From Bacteroidia bacterium (GTDB taxonomy: Bacteria > Bacteroidota > Bacteroidia > Cytophagales > Cyclobacteriaceae): DNA of 6,010 nt. The notes beneath the pieces were generated by a model that saw nothing but the letters and a program-made list of their open reading frames with translations, had not been told where the DNA came from and made no database searches. The stretch is from NCBI GenBank assembly GCA_012031955.1, contig JAAURZ010000167.1, forward strand, positions 1-6,010, written 5' to 3'. A program made the position numbers and the translations under genes. Within the stretch, counting starts at the first letter, position 1. Every line of letters begins with the position of its first letter. This document shows positions 1-6,010 of the stretch, one piece after another.

Positions 1-731
1 TGTCTGAAACTTTTCGAGCAGGTCGATTTTTTCCTTGTAAGCCTGGGCGCGCTCGAACTCGAGGTTTTCCGAGGCCAGGGCCATTTGATTTTCGAAGTAG
101 CGGTATACGATGCTCAGTTCCCCTTTCAGGACGCTTCTTGCCTGGAGTATTTCGTCGTTGTACGACTCCTCCGTTTGAAGGTTTTCGCATGGTCCTTTGC
201 AATTGCCGATGTGATATTCGAGACAGACTTTAAATTTCTTCTGCTCAATGTTCGACTCGCTCAACAAAAGATTGCAGGTGCGTATTGAGTACAGTTTGCG
301 CACAAGGTCGAGCACGCTCTTCATGGCCACCACGCTTGAGTATGGACCGAAGTATTCGCCCTGTTGTGGAATGTACTTGCGCGTGTAAATGATTCGAGGG
401 AAGCGTTCCTTCAGTATGCAGATATAAGGAAACGTCTTATCGTCTTTAAGGAGAATGTTGTACTTCGGTTGAAACTGCTTGATGAGGTTGTTCTCGAGTA
501 GCAGGGCGTCGAACTCGGAGCCGGATACAGTGAATTCAATGCGTGCGATTTCCGACGCAAGTCGCAGCGTTTTTCGGTTTACGCCGGCCTGTTTGCTGAA
601 ATAGCTGGCTACCCGTTTCTTTATACTCTTTGCTTTGCCGACGTAAGAATGGTGTCTTCTTCATCGTAAAACCTGTACACACCAGGAGCGTCGGGCAGAC
701 GCTGGACCGCGAATGACAGGTCATCATTCAT
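1..731 (-). CDS. uvrC: UvrC, excinuclease ABC subunit C (N-terminal part, frameshifted, cut by window edge)
   Basis: UvrC is the nucleotide-excision-repair nuclease subunit that cuts on both sides of a lesion presented by UvrA/UvrB in the cytoplasm. The ATG at 731-729 opens 29 codons containing GVY (17-19). The frame must then shift by one base at about 645 to continue as YVGKAKSIKKRV, giving the full GIY-YIG nuclease domain. With the frame restored, 244 residues are visible: Y19, Y30, R40 and E80 (in ALLLENNLIK) occupy the expected catalytic positions. C153, C170, C178 and C182 match the four cysteines reported as the iron-sulfur site in E. coli UvrC. A UVR (UvrB-binding) motif lies at about 212-240. 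The RNase H-like and HhH parts, expected for a protein of roughly 600 residues, lie beyond position 1. The start is 8 nt after the PBP stop, so it is probably co-transcribed with it. As written, translation stops at 623-621 after 36 codons. Identity is secure; whether the gene is functional is not. Confidence 0.9.
643..648 (-). other. uvrC: Single-base deletion (frameshift site) in uvrC
   Basis: On the minus strand the sequence reads ATT CTT AC GTC GGC AAA, where one base is missing before or within the TAC codon for the second tyrosine of GIY-YIG. Upstream the frame gives GVYRFYDEEDTIL; downstream, in the other frame, VGKAKSIKKRV follows at once. Adding any one base giving TTT/TAC or CTG/TAC restores ILYVGKAK. 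The unrepaired frame reaches TAA at 623-621. Confidence 0.93.
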
Positions 732-739
732 AGCTGATG

Positions 740-3085
740 CTAGTTGTTGAGGTCGTTGAGTGTATAGGGGTCAACGACGTTGATGATCGAGTCGGATGTC
801 TGGTACTTGTCGCAGTTGAGATTGATATCCAGGCGGCTGGGTTGCTTAAACTTGCCCTTCTTGTACTCAAGGGTTTCGTCCGCATATACCTTTTGCATGT
901 AAGCAGACCAGATGGGCCTGGCTGTTCTTGAACCTTGACCTTGCGACCAGTACTCGTAGTGAATGCTTCGCTCGTCGCCGCCAACCCATGCACCCGACAC
1001 AAGGTCTTTGGTTACACCCATATACCAGCCGTCGGAGCCGTTGTTTGTAGTTCCGGTTTTCCCTCCAAGTTCGTTATCTACTTTCAGCACGTAAGGCAGT
1101 CCGGACGATGTTCCCCCGCTTATTTCCACGCCCCCTTTCAGCATGTATACCATCTTGTAGGCAGTCTGCTCGCTAATGGCCTGGTTGGTGCGCGGGATGA
1201 AGGTCTCCAGTACGTTTCCGTTCTTGTCTTCTATGCGGGTGATATAAAAAGGTTCGGTGTAGATACCTTCGTTGGCGAAGGCGGCATACGCGCCGACGAG
1301 CTCATAGAGCGATACGTCGTTTACGCCCAGACACAGGGAAGGCACGGGGTCTAGCTGGCTCTTGATGCCCAGCCTGTGAGCGAACTTCACCACGTTTTCT
1401 GCGCCCACTTTTTGAAGCATCTGTGCCGTGATAGAGTTAACCGACCTGGCCATCGCTTCACGGAGACTCATCTTGACACCGGTGCCATAGTTGCCCTCCG
1501 CATTCGGCGGATACCACACACCGCCCTCCGGCAATGCAAAACTCGGCGATGCATCTATGAGTTCCAGGCACGGGTTGTAATTCATTTCCATGGCGGCGCC
1601 GTAAACAAATGCCTTGAAAGTTGAGCCGGGCTGGCGCTTGCCCTGCTTCACGTGGTCGTACTTGAAATACTTATGATCGATACCTCCCACCCATGCTTTT
1701 ATCGCGCCGGTGTGGGCATCCATCGACATAAAGCCCGTGTTCAGAAAGCGTTTGTAGTAATTGAGTGAGTCCATGGAACTAAACAGCGTATCGCGTTCGC
1801 CTTTCCAACTGAAGATGCGCATGGGCTTCTTGAGATTCAGCATGATGTTCACAGAGTCGTGCCCGGCGCCATATTTCGCAACCAGGTTTTTGTACGCGTC
1901 AGTCTGCTTGACGCGCGACTGCAGGAATCCCTTTATTTCTTTGCGATCTTCGTCGATCCAGGGATTGCGACCTTTCCACGCCTTCTCGAAGTCGGCCTGA
2001 AGCGCCGACATGCTTTGCCTTACTGCTTCTTCTGCGTACTGCTGCATGTGACTGTCGATGGTGGTGTAAATTCGAAGCCCCGACTCCCACAGGTCGTACC
2101 CGTGCTCATTGCACCAATCCATGAGGTCGTTGCGGATAACAGTGCGGAAGTACGTGGCGAGGCCCTCGTTGTGATTTTCAACCCGGTAGTCCAGCGTAAT
2201 CGGCAAGGCTACAATGGAGTCGTAGTCAGCGCGGGACTTGATGTAACCGTGGGTGAGAAGTTTGTCGAGCACCTGGTTTCTTTTTCGCAGCGAGTTTTCC
2301 GGGTTGGAAACCGGATTGAAACGCGTTACCGCCTGCAGCATGCCAACCAGCACCGCCGATTCCTGGATGTTGAGGCTGTCTGGCTCCTTGCTAAAATAAG
2401 TTTCCGCGGCGACTTTTATCCCGTAAGCATTGCTGCCGAACGGCGCTGTGTTGAGGTACATGGCGATGATCTCTTCTTTCGTGAAATTTCGCTCCAGGTT
2501 CACTGCTATGATCCATTCCTTGGTTTTGTCGATGACGCGCTTGGGATATTTGCCGGGAAACCAGTCAACGAGTTTGCCATCGAGGCCGAGGTCGGCGTTT
2601 TGGGTGAAGAGGTTCTTGGCGAGTTGTTGGGTAATTGTGCTTCCACCACCTTTGGCGCCCTGGTTAAAGGTAGCGATGCCGTATAGCACACGCAGGTAGG
2701 CCTGAAAGTCAAGGCCTGAGTGATTGTAAAAACGATGGTCTTCCGACAGCAGGAGTGTGTTCACCAGATCCGGCGAAAGCTGATCGAAGGTGACCTGGCT
2801 TCGGTTGTGGCGGAAGTAGCGACCAAGCGATACGCCATCGGCCGAAAACAGTTCGGAGGAAAGGTCGTTCTCGGGGTTCTCAATAGACTTCGTGCTCGGC
2901 ATGCCGCCGAACAAGCCAAACACATCGTTGCTTACCGACAGAATGTAAAGCGGAAAGCCGACAATAAAGCAGAAGAAAAGAATCCACACAGACAGCGTAA
3001 TGTATTTCAGCCATGGCTTGCTGAAATGCAAAATGCTATGGATTCTCTGCCTGATAGTTTTTGTCGTAGAAGCGGAGGTACTCAT
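740..3085 (-). CDS. mrcA: Class A penicillin-binding protein 1A (bifunctional glycosyltransferase/transpeptidase)
   Basis: This enzyme polymerises lipid II into glycan strands and cross-links the peptides, working on the periplasmic side of the inner membrane. Numbered from the ATG at 3085-3083 (781 residues), a short basic cytoplasmic tail precedes one membrane segment at about 28-49. The GT51 domain follows with EDHRFYNHSG (catalytic E115), GGGSTITQQLAKN (146-158), KTKEWIIAVNLE (187-198) and the EEIIAMYLN motif. After a linker of about 100 residues comes the transpeptidase with SxxK (S488-K491, in RQPGSTFKAF), SxN (S548-N550) and KTGT (676-679). All catalytic residues are present and the length is normal for Bacteroidota PBP1A. 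A TTG one codon upstream is possible but ATG is preferred. The start lies inside the restored end of sprE (50 nt overlap) and uvrC follows after 8 nt, so it is an operon member, possibly translationally coupled. The symbol could equally be ponA; the class A PBP assignment is firm. Confidence 0.96.
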   Translation of the reverse strand: MSTSASTTKTIRQRIHSILHFSKPWLKYITLSVWILFFCFIVGFPLYILSVSNDVFGLFGGMPSTKSIENPENDLSSELFSADGVSLGRYFRHNRSQVTFDQLSPDLVNTLLLSEDHRFYNHSGLDFQAYLRVLYGIATFNQGAKGGGSTITQQLAKNLFTQNADLGLDGKLVDWFPGKYPKRVIDKTKEWIIAVNLERNFTKEEIIAMYLNTAPFGSNAYGIKVAAETYFSKEPDSLNIQESAVLVGMLQAVTRFNPVSNPENSLRKRNQVLDKLLTHGYIKSRADYDSIVALPITLDYRVENHNEGLATYFRTVIRNDLMDWCNEHGYDLWESGLRIYTTIDSHMQQYAEEAVRQSMSALQADFEKAWKGRNPWIDEDRKEIKGFLQSRVKQTDAYKNLVAKYGAGHDSVNIMLNLKKPMRIFSWKGERDTLFSSMDSLNYYKRFLNTGFMSMDAHTGAIKAWVGGIDHKYFKYDHVKQGKRQPGSTFKAFVYGAAMEMNYNPCLELIDASPSFALPEGGVWYPPNAEGNYGTGVKMSLREAMARSVNSITAQMLQKVGAENVVKFAHRLGIKSQLDPVPSLCLGVNDVSLYELVGAYAAFANEGIYTEPFYITRIEDKNGNVLETFIPRTNQAISEQTAYKMVYMLKGGVEISGGTSSGLPYVLKVDNELGGKTGTTNNGSDGWYMGVTKDLVSGAWVGGDERSIHYEYWSQGQGSRTARPIWSAYMQKVYADETLEYKKGKFKQPSRLDINLNCDKYQTSDSIINVVDPYTLNDLNN

Positions 3086-5646
3086 CAATTCCTTTTGTTC
3101 GGTATAAGATATTGAAATTGTCCTTACTAATTACAAAGGTATTGAATTTATGGTTTCGTAAACCGCTGAGTGTGCTCAGCTTTTCGTTGAATGTACGCTG
3201 GTATTTCATAACAGACTCATACGGGATGTCCGATACCATGGTGATGAGGTAGTCGTCGGTAAGAATGATGTTCGACGTCTTTAGCGCAAAGTTCTTGAAG
3301 TAGGTTTTTGTTGAAGTCATCCAGCACGCGGCTGGTGGCGTTTACCATATTCTCACTCTTGTCGTACAGAATCACGAAGCTGTGAACGCCATTGTCAACC
3401 GGCAGGTATTTGATTTCCTTGCTGCTGTCGATGCTCTTCTGAAACTGCTGCGAAGTTTCCAGCAATTTCTTGGCATAGTCGGTCACCTCGGCATCGGGAT
3501 TGGCCGCTATAAACTCGTTGAGCGCTTCCTGGTATATGCCGATGTCTTCGGTTTCGCCGATGATGAGTACTTTGAGCAGATCAATGTTGGGTGAAAAGGA
3601 AGTTTGTCCCATCGACTCGGCTTCGGTGAGCAGCCGTTGTGCTTCGCGGTAATTTTTGGACTGAAATTGTTGGTAGGCGGATTGATAAACTGTTTTTTGT
3701 TTTTCCGCCGTAAGGCTCGACTCCTGCAGGTAGTCGGGGTTCAGGAGAATTTTTGTAAAAGTAGAATTGGGATGTTTCTCCTTCAACGCTGCCGCATAGC
3801 GATCGGCCTCGCTACCATTCACGTCCTTCAGCAACAGGTATAGTTTGTAGAGCGCTTCGGGCTCGTACTCCGAGCCGGGGAAACGTTCAAGTAGCTTCTG
3901 ATACGCCGTTACCGCGTTATCTTTTTCCTCCAGGTCAAAATAATAGATGTCGCCCAACTTGAAGTAAGCGTCTTCGATCTTCTTTAGCGCCGCTTTCTTT
4001 TGCTCCTCCGTGCGTGGGATTTGCTGGCTTATCCGCTGATATTCGGCTACTGCCGGATCCACCTGTACTTCCGGCGTTTCACCATTCGCAACCACCTCTG
4101 TGTTGGTTGCTGCAGGGTTGGCCGTGGCGGCGGTGGGCGAGCTTATGCGAAGACTCCGGCGCCAATTGTCTTCGAGCGGAATGTTTCCCCATACTCTTTT
4201 GAACTCATTTTCGCCAAGGCCGACAGCCGAAGGATTGCCAAAGTACCAGGAACCCTTTTCGTCTGTTTCCGTACCGGTGTCGAACACATTGGTATTGGTG
4301 GCGGCAATTTCAACGCGTGCGGCTCGTCTTTTTTTCTTTTTGGCCGCCGCCTCTTCAATGCGCTTTTTCTCCGCGAACACCGAGTCGATCTGCGCCTTAA
4401 GCGCGGCGGAGTCCAGTGAAGCCATCGACAACAGGCTGTCCTGCCACTGGATTGTTTTCAATTGTTGTACAAATTCGCTCAGCACCTCTTGCCGGTGTTT
4501 GATGGCCGCATAGTTTTCGAAATCGGTCGGAAGTGCGCCGATTGCGCTGTCGTAGTACAACTGCGACAGTTCATAGTCCTTCAGCGTGTCGTAGTAGATT
4601 TCGCCGAGTTTGAGGTAGGCTTCTCCATCAATGCGTTTATTGTTGCCTTCCCTGATGGCGTGGTTAAAGTTGGCCACGGCCTGGTCGAGGTTGCGCTGTT
4701 TCAACTCGAACGTACCCATTTCATAAAAAATCTTGTCGCGGAACTCTTTGTTCTTCGAGTCCTTCAAAAGTTTTCGGAACGACTTGCGAGCCGCGGCGAT
4801 ACTGCGGCTGCGGGATATTTCTGCGACCTGCGCCATGTAGAGCCTGGCGTAAAAGTCAACTTCATATTCCGGGTTCGTTGAAAGACAACGACGATAGAAA
4901 TTGTAAGCCTCTGATTCGAAACCGAGTTCCTGGTACACCTGGCCAATTATAAAATATATCCTGCCGCGCCGGTCTTTGCGTGTCAGTAGCGGTGTTGCCT
5001 CAGTGAGGTTGCGAATCATGTTGTCGTAGTCTTCCAGCACCTGGTAGTAGTAGGCTTTTTGCAGAAACAGGTCTTTGCGGTTTTCGTTACTCATTTTCTC
5101 CTCCTTGCTGAGAAAGTCCATCGCGGCAAGGGCGTTGTTGTATTCAGCATGTTCGATGAAGGTTCGAATGAGGTTAATAACAGCGCGATGACGCGCGTCG
5201 GCGTCTTTACTTTTGCCATTCACGTACTTGAAAGTCTGCACGGCATTACCCCAGTCTACCGTGTACAGTCGTGCCCTGCCTACGAGGATGTATGCATCGT
5301 CGACCCATTTGCTGTTCTGATGGTGCTGAATTACAAGGGAAGCCATCTTGACGGCCTCTTCCGCCTCCTTTGCGTAAGTCTTGGCCATCGTCGAGTCGAG
5401 CGCCGGGAAAAGCCTCAGTATCCTGTTATAGTCGTCAACCTGGCCGGCGATGATACTATTCTCGATTTTTGTGATCTCTTCCAGTGCGTAATAGTACCCA
5501 TTGTAGTGGGCTGTAAGATTGTGGTACCCCACGGCCACCACCGTATTTCGCTCCGACGAGCACCCAGGGCCCAGCATGGCCAGCAATGCCAGACCTGCCA
5601 GCAAACCCGCGTAAGCTTTCAAGAATTTAGAGTTTGATGCCGCCAT
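3036..5646 (-). CDS. sprE: SprE/PorW-family TPR lipoprotein of the type IX secretion system (frameshifted near the C-terminus)
   Basis: SprE (F. johnsoniae) / PorW (P. gingivalis) is a periplasm-facing lipoprotein needed for T9SS secretion and gliding; in P. gingivalis it is reported to link the PorK/N ring to the Sov translocon. Numbered from the ATG at 5646, a signal peptide (about 8-28) ends at C29 (LGPGC-SS, slightly atypical lipobox). TPR-like helical repeats fill about 40-400, including NLTAHYNGYYYALEE and WVDDAYILVGRA. A charged Lys/Glu/Ala coiled-coil stretch lies at about 412-446. The family-typical segment GSWYFGNPSAVGLGENEFKR then WGNIPLEDNWRRS (465-497) follows, then an Ala/Thr-rich linker (about 503-530) and more TPR-like repeats to about 730. 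As written the frame diverges at K780 and stops at 3217. Removing one A from the A5 run at 3305-3309 gives DDFNK-TYFKNF and 89 further residues (FVISKDNFNILY, GIDEYLRFYDKNY) to a stop at 3036, 869 residues in all. A GTG at 5664 is a less likely start. It is the first gene of the leftward operon. I infer the family from remembered conserved motifs, not from a search. Confidence 0.88.
3305..3309 (-). other. sprE: Single-base insertion (frameshift site) in an A5 run of sprE
   Basis: The plus strand has TTTTT here (AAAAA in the coding strand: AAC AAA AAC CTA CTT). Dropping one A gives AAC AAA ACC TAC TTC AAG (NKTYFK) and joins the long upstream frame to an open frame reaching 3036 that carries the family's C-terminal motifs. 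The unrepaired frame adds a nonsense-like tail (LCAKDVEHHSYRR and onward) and stops at 3217. Confidence 0.88.
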
Positions 5647-5650
5647 ACAA

Positions 5651-5675
5651 CGTCCTAATCTCACAAGTTAGGTCG
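5651..5675 (-). repeat. Imperfect inverted repeat in the sprE leader
   Basis: CGtCCTAA (5651-5658) is mirrored by TTAGGtCG (5668-5675) across a 9-nt spacer. Seven of eight positions pair, with one T-T (A-A in RNA) mismatch. It ends 5 nt before the sprE ATG, so in RNA it would form a small hairpin next to the start codon; as DNA it could be an operator. It lacks a U-tract and is in the wrong place for a terminator. Confidence 0.4.
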
Positions 5676-5685
5676 AACTGGTGAG

Positions 5686-5693
5686 AAAACGTA
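5686..5693 (-). promoter_or_regulatory. Weak candidate -7 element for the sprE operon
   Basis: The minus strand reads TACGTTTT, seven of eight positions of TAnnTTTG if the two n positions are counted, lacking only the final G. It follows a T7 tract and sits about 40 nt upstream of the sprE ATG, a sensible place for a promoter. No -33 TTTG is seen. Offered only because this region must hold the promoter unless the operon is driven from elsewhere. Confidence 0.2.
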
Positions 5694-5731
5694 AAAAAAG
5701 CATATTGCATATTATTATAGACCGGAATATC

Positions 5732-5739
5732 TAATTTTG
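5732..5739 (+). promoter_or_regulatory. Candidate Bacteroidota -7 element for the rightward peptidase gene
   Basis: TAATTTTG matches the TAnnTTTG -7 consensus of the Bacteroidota primary sigma factor exactly. It lies 20 nt before the TTG start, which would leave a leader of about 14 nt. No good TTTG -33 element is visible at the usual spacing of about 19 nt, so the call rests on one half of the promoter. Confidence 0.4.
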
Positions 5740-5759
5740 CCATTGAAATTGGCCCAATA

Positions 5760-6010
5760 TTGAGACCCAAGAAGACACTTTCAAACTGGCTTACCACGCG
5801 GTACCAACTCATCATTCGCAATGAGGAAAACTTCGCCGAGAAAACCAGTCTTGGATTCACCTATTCGAAGGTGATTCTTTTCTCCGTAGTCCTTTTTGTA
5901 TTCACCATGCTTATTAGTTTATTCCTGGTGAAGACGGTGCTGGCTAAATGGTTCGACCCGAGGCACGAACAATTGGAGGCGAACAAAAAGCTGACCGAGC
6001 TCGCCGTTTA
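5760..6010 (+). CDS. Membrane-anchored N-terminus of a probable M23-family envelope metallopeptidase (cut by window edge)
   Basis: Reading from a TTG at 5760 gives 83 complete codons open to the right edge: MRPKKTLSNWLTTRYQLIIR, then NEENFAEKTSLGFTYSK, a single membrane segment at about 38-62, then WFDPRHEQLEANKKLTELAV, which looks like the start of a coiled coil. A short basic cytoplasmic N-terminus, one transmembrane helix and a coiled coil is the layout of Bacteroidota M23 (LytM-type) peptidases that cut, or regulate cutting of, peptidoglycan cross-links. The RYQLIIRNEENFAEKT segment recalls that group. The catalytic HxxxD/HxH residues would lie outside the window, so the family call is inference. 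No ATG is available in frame before codon 50, and an in-frame TAG at 5718-5720 limits upstream extension, so TTG (or an ATT/ATA upstream) must serve as start. It is transcribed divergently from sprE. The coding call is stronger than the product name. Confidence 0.7.
   Translation, partial: MRPKKTLSNWLTTRYQLIIRNEENFAEKTSLGFTYSKVILFSVVLFVFTMLISLFLVKTVLAKWFDPRHEQLEANKKLTELAV

Noticed and set aside
536..1002. Short minus-strand open frames at the PBP/uvrC junction
   Set aside because: They are out of frame with the clear PBP1A C-terminus and the UvrC GIY-YIG domain, and their translations resemble neither.
1859..2686. 275-codon plus-strand open frame opposite the PBP1A gene
   Set aside because: It lies wholly antisense to the GT51 and linker coding sequence, has no recognisable domain, and its openness follows from the codon pattern of the real gene.
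3303..3312. Programmed ribosomal frameshift or transcriptional slippage at the A5 run of sprE
   Set aside because: Joining the frames needs a +1 shift (or -2), not the -1 shift typical of A-rich slippery heptamers, and five A residues are short for polymerase slippage. No stimulatory structure is evident.
3036..3320. Separate 94-residue small protein between sprE and the PBP gene
   Set aside because: It continues the sprE family sequence directly once one A is removed from the A5 run, so it is the SprE C-terminus and not an independent gene.
5059..5637. 192-codon plus-strand open frame opposite the 5' part of sprE
   Set aside because: It is antisense to the signal peptide and TPR region of sprE and its translation shows no family motif; it is a shadow frame.
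5702..5720. CATATTGCATATTATTAT repeat as a possible iteron or binding site
   Set aside because: It is only two copies of a 6-nt AT-rich word in an AT-rich promoter region, which is easily expected by chance.
5627..5860. 77-codon minus-strand open frame covering the divergent intergenic region
   Set aside because: It is antisense to the start of the rightward gene, overlaps the sprE start, and shows no recognisable features; the region is better explained as a divergent promoter region.

Overview
The window looks like chromosomal core sequence from a member of the Bacteroidota, most likely a Cytophagales-type gliding or T9SS-bearing bacterium. The evidence is a SprE/PorW-family lipoprotein (found only with the type IX secretion system), a Bacteroidota-style class A penicillin-binding protein, no Shine-Dalgarno-like sequences before the starts, and a TAnnTTTG promoter element. 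The genus is not resolved.

Layout: three genes run leftward as one tight unit, transcribed from about 5690 down past position 1. First is sprE/porW (5646 to 3036), then a bifunctional class A PBP (3085 to 740) whose start overlaps the restored sprE end by 50 nt, then uvrC (731 onward, cut by the left edge) starting 8 nt after the PBP stop. To the right, across a divergent intergenic region of about 110 bp, the beginning of a rightward gene (5760 to the right edge) encodes the membrane-anchored N-terminus of what is probably an M23-type envelope peptidase. There are no RNA genes, mobile elements, CRISPR arrays or long gene-free stretches.

The main oddity is that two of the three leftward genes carry a single-nucleotide frameshift. 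uvrC lacks one base inside the second half of its GIY-YIG motif (codon 30). sprE has one base too many in an A5 run at codon 780, which moves its conserved last 89 residues into another frame. In both cases the downstream frame continues the family sequence without decay. This points to assembly or consensus errors, or very recent mutations, rather than old pseudogenes.

Functionally, the cluster places a T9SS trans-envelope component (SprE/PorW) beside a peptidoglycan synthase (PBP1A) and a probable peptidoglycan hydrolase or its regulator (M23). This suggests a cell-envelope locus in which wall remodelling and a wall-spanning secretion machine may be co-expressed; uvrC appears to be a housekeeping passenger. 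I do not see an undescribed system here.
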